Source: Simmondsia chinensis
Taxonomy: Eukaryota; Streptophyta; Magnoliopsida; Caryophyllales; Simmondsiaceae
Assembly (NCBI GenBank): GCA_018398585.1
Contig: JAGTTD010000008.1
Coordinates: 22,839,172-22,903,171 of the forward strand
Reading direction: 5' to 3'
DNA: 64,000 nucleotides
Shown in pieces: positions 21,743 to 32,660 of this stretch. The notes below the pieces were generated by a model. That model searched no databases and was not told the origin of the DNA. It saw only the letters and a list, made by a program, of their open reading frames with translations. Numbering within the stretch: the stretch's first letter is position 1; every line of letters begins with the position of its first letter. The position numbers and the translations under genes are program-made.

Positions 21743-22461
21743 TTTGATCACATTCGTAATGTACATGGTAGGCATATTAAATTTAATTAAATAGATCTAT
21801 GAATGAATAAAATAGAAATTTTATTAAAAGGAAAAGGAAACCTAAAAATATTATTAAAAAGGTGTTTTGATAACGATTATACTTGTCGATTTGGATTTTA
21901 AATTATTTGAAATTGCAATCGAATTAAGAGATTAATTCAGCCCTGAAATTTTGATTTTCAAATATTGTGTTTAAGATCTAATATGAATTATTGAAATATT
22001 CAATTGTTCACTATTTTAATATGATCCCACCATGAATATCTACAATGATTAGATTTTCAAAATTCTTTTATTCTAATAAGATCATATAAGATAAAGATCT
22101 AATGACATTAGATACTATATTTTGAATATTTAATATAATTAGATGTTCGAATTTTTTTTAAATAAGATTAGAAAAATTTAGTTATTTAATTTAAATTACG
22201 ATTTTTTTTTTCTCTAGGCACTGTAGCTAACATCAACCCACAAAATGTTTTTTAAAAAAAAATAAATAATTACTTTATTAGGATGAGATTCTAATAAGGA
22301 TTATATGATAAGCGCCCCAAATGTATTTTAAAAGCGTAATTATGCAAACCATATGAAATATTTAATTTTCTTAAGTGGGAATACTTCCAAATAAATCTAA
22401 TAGGATTAGAATTCCATAGTTGAATTAATATGAAAAGAAAAATATTTATATAATGTCGAAT

Positions 22462-22702
22462 AACAATGGCAACTGACCCAATGCCTCAAGAGCTCCGCAT
22501 AAGCGGGTTATGGGAGGGGTGAATGTACACAGCCTTACCTCTTTAGGGTGTAACCCTACAGAGAAGCTGTTTCCGAGGACCCCCAACCTTATAGGGTTGG
22601 CAACATGAGGACTTCTTAGGAGGTCACCTATCCTGGTACTACTCTTGCTCAAGCACATTTTACTTCGGAGTTCTAATGGGATCTGACACCTTAGTTCCTG
22701 GT
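22462..22702 (-). mobile_element. 5S-headed SINE, copy 2
   Basis: Reverse orientation. The 5S-like half is at 22610-22700 (plus strand AGGAGGTCACCTATCCTGGT, GCTCAAGCACATTTTACTTC), and the RTE-like tail at 22462-22600 (CCAATGCCTCAAGAGCTCC, GAGGACCCCCAACCTTATAG). No clear target duplication was found. It lies in the copia leader. A short forward-orientation piece of the same family follows at 22708-22740. Confidence 0.78.
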
Positions 22703-22707
22703 AAATG

Positions 22708-22740
22708 AATCCTATAAGGTTGGGGTTGCTCGGAAACAGC
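22708..22740 (+). repeat. Short inverted SINE fragment
   Basis: ATCCTATAAGGTTGGGGTTG followed by CTCGGAAACAG matches the central part of SINE copy 1 and lies just beyond copy 2, in the opposite orientation. Either a separate fragment or a rearrangement. Confidence 0.55.
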
Positions 22741-22864
22741 GTCTTGGCATGACAATTAAGGCAACCTAATACGATTAGGAATTATTTAATCGATAAATAA
22801 AATTCAGAATATAATTTTGATAATGATTATGAGATAGTCAAGACTAAAAGAAAGATCCACCATT

Positions 22865-23820
22865 CAAAACATCGAGTGAGAGCGAGGTGTAGGAGTTGAG
22901 TCCTCACGGCCTCCATTACTAGTCTAACATTTTACTGGATAAGCATTACTCCCTGAGGAGGGCGTTATATCTATAGTGTACAAGGTTAGACTACTTCAAG
23001 ATGGATTGAGGTACAAGAAAACAGGTGCAGCCATGGCACGGTGGAGTATCATGTGGACTTGTACCAAAGCCTAGGCAATGGTAGACACTTGACTAGGATA
23101 TTATATGGGACTCCTAGGGAGCGCTGTTATATTATCTTAGAGGCCAAGGCAGAATGGTGAGTTAATGATGATGAGGAAACATATTAATTGAGAACAGTTC
23201 TCACCTATCTGATAACTCGATAAGGCTCCACCGTCAGAGAGTAGCGGATAGATTAGTTAAGTCATCATTACATATATTATGGAATGGTTCAGTGGATTTC
23301 ATGCTCTCTTTTGTCTGTTAAAGCAATTGGAAAGTTCACTTACTCAAAACATCAAGTGGCAGCGAATTTCTATGATTTTCATTGCCTCCATTAGTGGTCT
23401 AATTGTATAGTAGATGGACACTACTCCCTAAGAAGGGCTTTTATTTGCTGTATATAAGGTTAGACCTCTTAGAGAGTGACTAAAGTGCAGGAAAGCAGGT
23501 GTGACCAAGCCGCCATGGAGTACTTTGTGGACTTGTATGGATGTCTAGGTAGCAGTGTACACTTGAATAGGGTACTATGTTAGCCTCCTCGAGGAGCTGT
23601 GTCATATGACCTTAGAGGCCAAGAGAAAAGTGGTGTGTTAATTTTGTTTAGTAAGAATTTACAAGAAAACCAAACTAATTGAGAAATGTTCTCACCTTAC
23701 TAATATCTCAATATGGCCCCGTTGCCGGGAAGTATTGGATAGTTTGGTTGGGACACCACGGCATACATCTCAGTGTGGGGTCTCTTAAGCTCACTAGAAA
23801 ATATATGCTTTGTAAATAAG
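22865..23820 (+). repeat. 480-bp leader module, tandem duplication
   Basis: Two head-to-tail copies, beginning CAAAACATCGAGTGAGAGCG (22865) and CAAAACATCAAGTGGCAGCG (23345). They share AAGGTTAGACY, GGACTTGTAY, CTTAGAGGCCAAG and TTGAGAA..GTTCTCACCT blocks. A third, single copy occurs in the leader of the element at 51512-60618 (55836-56265). No open frame spans it. It is conserved noncoding element sequence of unknown role. Confidence 0.8.
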
Positions 23821-24244
23821 AAGAACTAAAAATGCTCGTTGTTCTCTAGTTTACTGCTAAAAGATGTACTTGGTTAAAGGAACAATTTTGGACAGTGGCC
23901 TAGGCTAATCAGTTAGTAGGGTTTTAGACTCGAACATTAGTATCGAATGTATTCTAGTATGAGATACTTGAAAAGATAGACTGTAGTAGGGATGCCCAAT
24001 TTTTTAGAAAAATGTTTGATAGGCTATCAGGTAGTACAAGAACACCTTATAAGAAAGATTATTGACACTAGACTGCATTAAGGATTTTCAGTTCTAGAGC
24101 GCATCATAGAGATGATACCTCCTACAGTTGAACTGGAATTCTTGACGCAGATATTGACAGCCAATCTCACTAGGATATGATCCTGTTTTTCCTATCAAGG
24201 TTCTTCAATCAGTTCAGTATGCATCGATTAATGATGATTACTCA

Positions 24245-25535
24245 TTGTCTGAACTGATGAAGATACAAAGTGTGAAAAAAAGTGTAATGGGTACTAAGAG
24301 AAGAGTCTACTTAGTGGGAGAAATCGTCTTTGGTGATGCTCAGACTGCATTTGTCCTGGGTCGTCGGATATCAGATAACATATTGTTGACACAGGAGCTT
24401 ATGCGTGCTTATCACCTTCTAGTCTTGCCTCGTTATGCACTGAAGGTTGATATCCAGAAATCCTCTGACATAGTCCATTGGATTTCATTTTGGCCGTTAT
24501 GAAGAGTATGGAGATTCCCGAGGTCATGGTTGGGTGAGAGAGTGCCTTTCTACAGCCTACTTTTCAATCGCCATTAATGGCGAGCTTGAGGGTTTCTTCC
24601 ATTCTAGTCTTGGTGTTAGTCAGGGTGACCCACTCTCTCCTTATCTTTTTGTTATCTCTATGGAGGGTCGATGAGGATTGCTTCCCTAGGCTTGTGATGA
24701 CCCGAGGTTTCATTGTCATACATGCTGCCGTCACACTTGGTTGACGCACTTATGCATCGTCAATGACCTGATGATCTTTTGTCGGGGTGATTTGGGTAGC
24801 GTCACAGTTGTTCGTGAGGCTTTAGATTGCTTTGTTGTTCCTTTGTGGCTTTCCTCAAATGTAGCAAAGAGTTTTGTTTTCCTGAAAAAAGTTGATTCTG
24901 CGACTCAGAGTGACATTCTTGCCATTTTGGGATTTAGTCTATGACAGTGCCTGGTTTAATGTTTGGGAGTGCCTCTCATTACTTCTTGGCTACGGTATTA
25001 CACTGCAAGCCGCTTTTGGATTGCATTCTCTCTCGTATTCAGTTATGGACCTCTCGTTCTCTGTCATATGCTTGCCACCTGTAGCTCATTCAGTCAATAC
25101 TCTTTGCTATCCAAGCGTACTGGTCATCGGTCTTCATGCCATCGAAGTCAATGATCAGGAAGATCGAGTTGACTTTAGGGACTTTTCTTTTGGCATGGCT
25201 CTTCGCTCACCCTAGGGGAGCAAAGGTAGTTTGGAGACATCTGTGTTATTCTAAACATGATGGAGGTCTAGGACTTTGTCGTCTTGCCAAGTGGAATCAG
25301 GCTTCGATCATGATGCACATCTGCTCGCTTTGGCCACACTGGGTTCATCTTAACCGCCTTCAAGGGAGGAGTTTTTGGATGATTCGGGCGACGAGTTCGG
25401 CTTCATGTCATCGGCATCAGAATATATCAATTTGTCACCTTTGTTCAGGTGCGGTTTATCATGTCATTGGCGATGGGCTCCATCAGATTCCTCACTTTGG
25501 CCACGCTGGGTTCATCACCTTTGTCAGTGATGAAT
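24245..25535 (+). pseudogene. L1-like LINE RT remnant
   Basis: Reads AQTAFVLGRRISDNILLTQE then YHLLVLPRYALKVDIQKS, the same RT region and family as the LINE at 1-2092. Later frames give SQGDP.SPYLFV-like sequence, LCIVNDLMIFCRGD (FADDL block with N for D) and the region before zf-RVT (SKHDGGLGLCRLAKWNQASI). It stops abruptly where a copia-like LTR begins. A short duplication of TTTGGCCACRCTGGGTTCAT occurs at about 25327 and 25496, near the right breakpoint. Confidence 0.82.
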
Positions 25536-27352
25536 TTGGACAACTTGTCTGATAAGACTATAATATGATACTTTCGATGACTTGTCTTGGTCATGTGGAT
25601 AAAGACCCAAAACTATTATCTTGATGCCGCCTATATGATTGGAGCACTAAGAAGGACACCTAAATTATTTTTGGACAACTTGTTTGATAAAACTATAATA
25701 TGATACTTTTGATTACTTGTCTTGATCATGTGGATAAGAATCCAAAAGTATTATCTTGATGTTGTCTGTACGATTGGAACACTAAGAATGACTACCTAAA
25801 TTATTTGTTTCTATACTACTATCAGAATTTATTACTTTTGTAAGATGATAACTCTAAATCCAGAAAATAGTTTGAGCTTGTGCATAGATTGTTCGTTGCT
25901 TTGATGTGCTAAAAGGACTAGTCAGAATTCGTGAATTAAATCTTACGTGTGTTGGGTAACGACATGAAGTGTTGTGGGAACAGGTGTTTTATGAGGAATG
26001 TATGGTCGCTTACGAGATAAAGAGGTCCCCTTAGTTGATTTGCAACCACATATTCAAGAATCTTTGACCAAAGTATTCCATATGTTTGACATTTTAAATT
26101 AGTACAGAAGTTGTTTTCTGTATTATTGAATTATTCGAAAAGGTGTGTTGGGAACTATGGTGAAGGATGTGAGAAAATTAACAGTAATAGTTAAAGCTAT
26201 TTTTCCTCACGAATATCTACTAAAGCGGTTGATTGTCACAACAAAGTTTATTGGAGAATTATTAAATAATAATACTTAATTCTATAGTGCAGTAATATTT
26301 ATTTGGTGGAATTGAATATTACTAAATGGTAATCAATGTTATCAAGTGTTGATAATTAGATTTGGCCAGTTGGAGCTAGAATTAAGTTCTTACACCAGTT
26401 GAAAATATTTAAAATGAATAAATGATATGAAATATTTATTCATGAAATGAGTAATTTTGTTTTTTCTGACATAATGCATGTGATGAATTATTTAGTCATA
26501 AGATGAGTAAAATTGATTTTACTGTATAATATTCAGAAGATGAACTTGTACATGTGGGAATATAAAATAAAATAAAACAATCGAGAAGAAACAGATCATT
26601 ATCTTTGTGCTTCTGTTGTCAGCCAATGCACTTGCGACACATGTCACTCAGCTGTTGCTAAAATGGCGATTCAAGTCTTCACGGGTTAATGAATTGGTGA
26701 ATGACACTGTCACGTGCGTTTGATCTGCGCTACCCAAGTCTATGATCCATGTCCAGCTGTATCTGCCAATGTTGAGGCGCCACTTGGCGGTATTGACGTG
26801 GCTAACAAATTTACGCGTTTTTTTATACGACGTCATTTGGTTTTAGTTTTTTATTTGTTTTGAGCGTGTCCCACACGAAATAATTGATTTTTTTTTTTTG
26901 TTACCCGAGGCCTATTATAAATAGGCGTCTCTTGGGGACGGTTTAGCAATCGAATAATTCTCTCAAAATTTTAATTTTTCGGAAAAATTGAAAAGGAAGA
27001 ATTTCTCTTTGAAATTCTTCCTATTGAGTATTTTCGAAGCCCACACTCCCGAGTGTCAAGAGGTCATTGCCAAAGAAGATCTCGCAGCCTCAATGATTCC
27101 TCCCAGGCGACAATTACGGTCTACAACCCAGGTATTCCTTTTTACTTTTCTTTTAAGCTTTCCTTTAATTTTTGTAATTTTATTTATGCTTTAAATTTAA
27201 CATTTATTATGCTTTGATATTCTATGTAGTTGTGTATATATTAGAATAGAGGCCCTTAGATTTAAAATTAAAGAATTTTAAAATTATTTCCATTGCGCCT
27301 GATCTAGCCAATTTAGGAAAATTTTAGTTTCTGAAATTAAATTTTCCTAACA
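25536..27352 (+). repeat. Copia-like LTR, 5'-truncated
   Basis: Starts inside the LTR (TTGGACAACTTGTCTGATAA, equivalent to about 20095 of the LTR at 19824) and ends TTTTCCTAACA before a primer site. The first ~135 bp are duplicated in tandem (25536-25670 and 25671-25805). A TATAAATAGG motif is at 26916. It is diverged from the 19824 copy, so it belongs to a separate insertion. Confidence 0.75.
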
Positions 27353-27370
27353 ATAGGTATCGGAGCCACC
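27353..27370 (+). promoter_or_regulatory. Degenerate tRNA-Met-type primer site
   Basis: ATAGGTATCGGAGCCACC directly after the LTR end, a decayed form of TTGGTATCAGAGCC. It shows that this LTR was a 5' LTR. Confidence 0.6.
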
Positions 27371-27518
27371 TGTAATTATATTCATAATAGGCATGGGGTT
27401 AATATTAAGCATAATAAAACATCATAAATAGAATCACGAATGAGGGAAATTGAGAATTTCGTTAAAGGAAAGAATTTCTTATTGTTGTTATTCAAAGAGT
27501 TCAATAACTAGATTGTCA
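27371..27518 (+). other. Leader of second copia-like element, left part
   Basis: Leader sequence (GAATTTCGTTAAAGGAAAG) similar to that after 21742 and 53935. It is interrupted by the RTE LINE and resumes at 35814. The last 13 bp (27506-27518) are the left target duplication of that LINE. Confidence 0.6.
27506..27518. repeat. Target duplication of full-length RTE LINE
   Basis: AACTAGATTGTCA here and AACTAGACTGTCA at 35801-35813, 12 of 13 identical, exactly flanking the LINE. Confidence 0.8.
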
Positions 27519-27665
27519 GCAGCAACAACAACAACAACAATCAACCTAGTGCCACAAAGGCTCCTGCATATGCAGGGTTGAGGGGGAGGGGTGGGAGTGT
27601 ACGCAACCTTACCCCTTCAAGGTGTTACCCTTAAGGGAGGCTGTGTCCGATGATCCTCAACCTGA
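27519..27665 (-). repeat. RTE LINE 3' tail, shared with SINEs
   Basis: On the minus strand: GGTTGAGGATCATCGGACAC, AAGGTTGCGTACACTCCCAC, GCAGGAGCCTTTGTGGCACT, ending in TTG repeats. The same ~135-bp segment forms the 3' half of the SINE copies and recurs at the end of the LINE fragment at 37225. Confidence 0.85.
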
Positions 27666-27849
27666 GAAGAAGAGAGGCATACAGGCGTAAAAGCATGAAG
27701 TATAAGAGTATAAGAGCAAGACCAGTAAGCATACATAAAGAAAGCATGAAGCAGCAATAGATGGTAGGCAATACAACAACAAACATATTGCGTAACAGAA
27801 ACAGGCAAACATATAATCCTAAGGGTACTAGTGCTAGCCAAAATAAGCT

Positions 27850-29940
27850 CCTCTATCCTACACCGCTACATCGGCTACCCCTATGCTAACCCTCCACTGA
27901 GCTCCATCTAAGGTCATCTACTCCTAGAGGATTAGGTGGGCGAGGTCGTGTCAGATCGTCTCCATCCATCTCTTCTTTAGCCTGCTCCCTCTCTTCCCCA
28001 TCGTATCATGGAGTTGTTCACATCTCCTAACAAGGGCGTTGGTCAGCCTCCTCTTAACATATCCAAACTGCTCCCTCAATTTATTTTTGAGCCAGGCCAC
28101 ACCCGATTTGCCTCTTATGATGTCATTTCTTATCGTATCCTTCCTTATGTTTCAACACATCCACAGTAACATCCCCATCCTCATCAGTGAATGAAGGTGT
28201 TTCAATGGCCAACACTCCGCACCATAAGACATAGCAGGTCACACTACTATCTTATAGTATTTTCCCTTTAAATTTAATGAGAACTTTCTATCGCACAATA
28301 CAACAGAGGCCAACCTATTTTAATGCAGTTGTTGACATCTTCGTTAACTTCGCCGTCCTGTTAATATCTAAAACACTTCTTTTTCGGTATGGACTTTGAT
28401 CCAATCTTGACGTCCTCTATGGCAGGCGTAGTGGAGCTACCGAACTTAAGTTCCATATACCCGGTCTTGGATCTACTGAGTTGCAAGCCTTTTGTGTCTA
28501 AGGCCCTTCTCCAACATTCCAGTTTTCCATTTACTTCTTCTAGTGACTCTCCCATCAGAACTATGTCATCTGTAAAAAGGATACACCAAGGGGCACCCCC
28601 TGATGTGCCTAGTGAGCTCATCCATAACCATAATGAGCAACAAGGGACTCAAGGCCAATCCTTGGTGCACCCCCATTGTGATGGGGAAAGCGTCCGTCGC
28701 CCTTTCGCTATATGCACATTAGTATGTGCTTCTTTATACATATCTCTAATGGCTTGGATATAGGATCTAGAGATGTCTCTTCTCATCAGAAGCCTCCATA
28801 GGACATCTCTTGGCATCCTATCATTTCCCTTCTCTAAATCAATTAAAACCATGTGGACATCATTTTATGCGCCCCTATAGTGCTCTATCATTCCCCTTAA
28901 GAGATGGATGGCTTCTATTGTCAATCTACTAGGCATCCAAGCTGGTTCTTGAAAACCTCTATTGTTGTCCTAACCTCCTCTCTATGACCCTCTCCCATAG
29001 CTTCAGAGTGTGGCACATCAGTTTGATACCCCGATAGTTAGAACAACTCTGGATGTCGCCTTTGTTCTTATATATTAGGATTATTGTGCTCCTCCTTCAT
29101 TCGTCGGGCATCTTCTTACCTATAAGAATTTGGTTAAATAGTTTAGTCAACCACCTAATGTCCTTCTCTCCAAAGCATTTCTATGCCTCTAAGGGTATTC
29201 CATCAGGGCCGACTGCTTTACCCTTACCCATATGTTTCAATGCTTCCTTAAATTCGTCAAGTCTATTTCGTCTACAGTAACAATAGTTCTAGTGCTCCTC
29301 AATTGTTTGAAGATCACCTAGGTATATATCTATATCCCCCTGTTCATTAAATAGACCGTGGGAATAGGCTTTCCACCTAGCTTTAATTTTTTGCTTGTCC
29401 ACGAGCACCTGTCCATCCTCTCCTTTTATGCACTTTACTCGATCCAAGCTCTTAGTCTTCCTTTCTCTCGCTTTAGCAATTTTATATAGGTCCATAGCTC
29501 CCTCCTTTGTATACTTCCTTTTGCAGAAATCCTGGCAGGCTTTAGATTATGCTTCCCTGACTACTATATTTGCATCTTTCTTAGCTTGCTTATATTGATG
29601 TTTCTTGTCCTCACCTCCACTTCATTCTCACTTCTCTCGTTCGGCCTTAATCTTCTCTTAGACCTCCATGCATCACCACCATGACTCTCTGTTGTTTGGT
29701 GCCTCGCCCTTTGACACGCCCAAAACACCGCGTGCTAAGCATCTAATCTTATCGGCCAATCGGTCCCACATGTGGTTTATATCTCCCTTCAAATCCCACC
29801 CGAGCTTAGACTCCGCTCTTTCCTTGTAGATTTTATACTTGTCCCCCTTCAAGTCATTCCAATGAGTATGTGTCTGCGCTGGTTTTCTAGTTCTTCTGCA
29901 TCTCCACATGGCCTTTACATTCGCACACAATACCCGGTGC
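27850..29940 (-). pseudogene. RTE reverse transcriptase and C-terminal region
   Basis: Pieces of one RT read on the minus strand: KARERKTKSLDRVKCIKGED (29289-29495), the YRGI/DDIYK-type block LIDLEKGNDRMPRDVLWRLL (28649-28852), then CILFTDDIVLMGESLEEVNG and LSRSKTGYMELKFGS (28361-28621). The catalytic FADD has become FTDD, retaining both aspartates. Frameshifts separate the pieces. The 27670-28100 stretch encodes the decayed C-terminal region equivalent to that at 37548-37823. Confidence 0.87.
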
Positions 29941-30092
29941 TATGTTGAGAGGTCTTCCCCTGGGATATCCTTACAATCTCTACAGTCTTTTTGTGCTCTT
30001 TTCCTTAATAGTATGTAGTCAATCCGAGTCCTTGTCCTACCGCTTTGATACATGATGATGTGCTCATCACGCTTTTGGAAGAAGGCATTGGC
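29941..30092 (-). pseudogene. RTE endonuclease, C-terminal part
   Basis: Reads ANAFFQKRDEHIIMYQSGRT then RIDYILLRKRAQKDC, the substrate-binding end of the AP-like endonuclease, with the RIDYIL block conserved. Its N-terminal part lies beyond the LTR-element insertion, at 34251-34863. Confidence 0.82.
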
Positions 30093-30097
30093 AACCG
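30093..30097. repeat. Target duplication of gag-only LTR element
   Basis: AACCG here and exactly at 34246-34250. Five base pairs is the usual length for LTR retrotransposon integration. Confidence 0.88.
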
Positions 30098-30516
30098 TAT
30101 CATGATTGTGGTAATTTGGAGTAAGTGGTAATAAGCCATTAGTAATAATCAAGGAGTAAGTGGTAATAAGTCACTAGTAGTAAGCAAGTAGTAAATTGCA
30201 TTAGAATGTATTAGTTCTATTCTTGTATGTTTAGTTCTATTCTTATATGTTTTGGAGGGAATGTTAGATATTTTGGGGTGGTGTCGGTTAGGGTTAGATA
30301 TTTTGAGTGTTACTTAGTTGTGTTGCCGCCTCTTGTATGAAGTGTCAAGTAGTATAAGTAGTCTTGTTCATCATTTGTAATCTTTATTCATGAAATAGAA
30401 AAAATATCTCTTTTCTCATCTAAATTCTCTTTACTTTCTGATCTCTATCTCAATTCTTTCTTCTCTCACATTCTCTCTCCTAGGTTCTGATTCAAGATTG
30501 ATCTTGAATCATAACA
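30098..30516 (+). repeat. 5' LTR of gag-only element
   Basis: Starts TATCATGATTG (TG mutated to TA) and ends TTGAATCATAACA. It is about 419 bp and closely similar to 33825-34245. Near its 3' end lies a perfect 10-bp-arm palindrome, GATTCAAGAT-TG-ATCTTGAATC (30489-30510). Confidence 0.9.
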
Positions 30517-30534
30517 ATTGGTATTAGAGCTTGT
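30517..30534 (+). promoter_or_regulatory. tRNA-Met-type primer-binding site
   Basis: ATTGGTATTAGAGCTTGT directly after the LTR, one change from TGGTATCAGAGC over the core. Confidence 0.7.
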
Positions 30535-30575
30535 GAAATTGCACTTGATCAAGTTGAATTGCATTTGATCAAGCA

Positions 30576-31597
30576 TGGCCAAGGGTGAGAAACAATCTAC
30601 TATGGCTGGTGAGGCTGCTGATTGTTCAAGTCAGATAGAGCTAGTAACTCAAATGCAGCTGCTGATGCTACAGCCGATGCAAGTTTGGATGCTGACAATG
30701 CAGCAATGGCAGCAGCAATTTTGGTAGTAGTTACTTGGAATGTAGGAGCAAATCGACAAACAAGCATTTCCTGCAGGAGCTGGAGTTGATTCATCCTTAT
30801 CTCCGAAGAACAACACTTCTAATCCAGTATCGATTGTTACAACGATAAAATCTAATTTCCAAGATAAAGTAATGCAGTAGCAAGCTTTGGAGACGCACGA
30901 CCTTGGATTTAAGAGCAGCACTTGTGAACCAGCACTGAATTTCGCAATTGTACAACAACAAGCCTTGGAAACACAAAGGCCAGATAATTGTACAAGGTCA
31001 ATTGAGGAAGTTGAAGTTAATTCATCTATGAGTGATAACCATACGCCTCCTAATCCAGGGATTCGGAAGCACAATGTCAAGAATTCAGTGGATGGACAAC
31101 CTAATGTGCAGCAGGATGTATTTGTTGGATAACAGCCACTTTCATGGACTAAGAAGTGTGAAAGGTACTTGAGATACTATGGCACTCATGACTCAGAAAG
31201 GGTGAGATTGGCAGTTTTACATTTACATGGGGACCATGAGGAATGGTTTCATAGTTTAATCTTGCAAAATTCCATTATATCTTGGGAAGACTTTACAAAA
31301 GAGTTATGTCAATGGTTTGGGAAGGATGATCCAAGGAAAGTAGTAGATAAATTCAATAAGGTGGTTCAAGGGGGTTCTATAAAAGACTATATGATTCGAT
31401 TTGAGGAATTGAACGCAAGAATGATGTCTATGCAATCGGAGGCAGACGAGGATTATTATGTGTCTCGCTTAATTGGTGGCCTCAAACCTAACCTCAAGGA
31501 CTTCTTAAAGGCCCTTAATCCTCGAACCATGTCTGTAGCATATGCTAAGGAAAAGTTGTTTGAACCCCTAGTTCCTTCCTACTCAGATGGAGAATGA
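30576..31597 (+). pseudogene. Gag of TR-GAG-like element
   Basis: After a broken N-terminal part (MAKGEKQSTMAGEAADCSSQ from 30576), the frame 31169-31597 gives a retrotransposon gag domain: LHGDHEEWFHSLILQN, SWEDFTKELCQWFG, VVDKFNKVVQGGSIKDYMIR and YVSRLIGGLKPNLKDF. It is the same domain as in the element at 62527 (VVDNFNKVVQTTTMKEYMTR is its counterpart). Stops at about 30726 and 31130 interrupt it. It would form virus-like particles. Confidence 0.85.
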
Positions 31598-32198
31598 GAA
31601 AAGAGTGATCAAATTTCAAGAGAAAACCAAACTACTGCAAATTCAGTACAAATTCAGGCAGTAAAATCAAAGGATCAAGCTGAACATGAAAAGCAGGAAA
31701 CTGAAGTCCGTCGAAGGTTCTAATTAAGCTTGCAAATTCCATTAGTCTTAGGAGATGTTGTAATCACAAGAAAAGTTACAACAAATCGACGAATGGAGCT
31801 GCAAACTCAGCAAAGATTCAAGTGAGCGAGCTAAAATCGAAGAGTATAAGGGTACAACCGAATGTATGGCCTCCAGAATTATTGATGCTTAGTTCCAAAC
31901 TGCACAAGGTCTCCACAAATCTGCTTAAAGCAAGTCCTTTGCAGGCTACCCAAACAAGAATGCTTCCCTGGAAGAGAGTAGATACCCTCAAGGGGGCAAA
32001 GGAAAGGGAGAATTGTAATATGGTTGCTGCAAAGCCAGCTTTGAATCAGATTTCAGCCATAGCATTACAACAGTATGTAATGATCAAGCAAGATCAGCTC
32101 AAGGGGCTAATACACACGAACGTTACAACAATTGATCAAGCTAAGCACTCTACCATAATACAACTAAAAGCTAAAATTAATGTCCTACAGCAGATCAA

Positions 32199-32660
32199 TT
32201 GAGTATTACAACAGAGCCTCCAAATGTCGTAATCACACTGGCTTATTGCAGTAACTACACTAAGAAATACTCCAGCAAGAAGGTTTGGGCAGAAATGGTG
32301 ACACTTAAGGGTTACAGTGGAAGATCTTATGATTCTCTGCTCCTTGAACTGAATGCAAGGGTACTTAAAATGTTACATGTTGTCAAGAACACGAGATTTA
32401 AGCGGGCTAATAAAAGGGATTGGGCTGCCTCCCATTCACAGCTGGATCAAGAAGCTTGGTTTCATAGATGGCTCTTGAGTAATTCAATGATATCTTGGCA
32501 AGAGATTGTAGTGAAAGTGAGTAAGAGGGATAGCAGTATGGAAGATCAATTTGATGATGTGGACAAAAGTGCTTCAGGGAAGGATTTTGAGATTCAAATC
32601 AAGCATCTAATCCAAATTGATTGTGTTATGAAGGATAAGGCCAAATCTAATATGGAATAA
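32199..32660 (+). pseudogene. Second, diverged gag-like segment
   Basis: Part of this frame (WFHRWLLSNSMISWQEIVVK, then SMEDQFDDVDKSASGKDFEI) aligns by eye with WFHSLILQNSIISWEDFTKE and the KVVDKFNKVVQGGSIKDYM region at 31230-31410. This suggests an old internal duplication of gag or a captured relative. The intervening 31598-32198 is Lys/Gln-rich without domains. Confidence 0.5.

Larger units (their letters stand above)
21743..24244 (+). other. Long noncoding leader of copia-like element
   Basis: AT-rich leader with recurring GATTAGAT, AATAAGATTAGA and AGATGAGATTCTAATAAGG-like motifs. It matches the leaders after the LTRs at 27353 and 53921. A SINE (22462-22702) and a 480-bp tandemly duplicated module (22865-23820) lie inside. 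The last part (23820-24244) is unassigned. No gag is visible before the LINE remnant takes over. Confidence 0.6.

Noticed and set aside
28389..28763. Plus-strand 124-aa frame
   Set aside because: Antisense shadow of the RTE reverse transcriptase on the minus strand.
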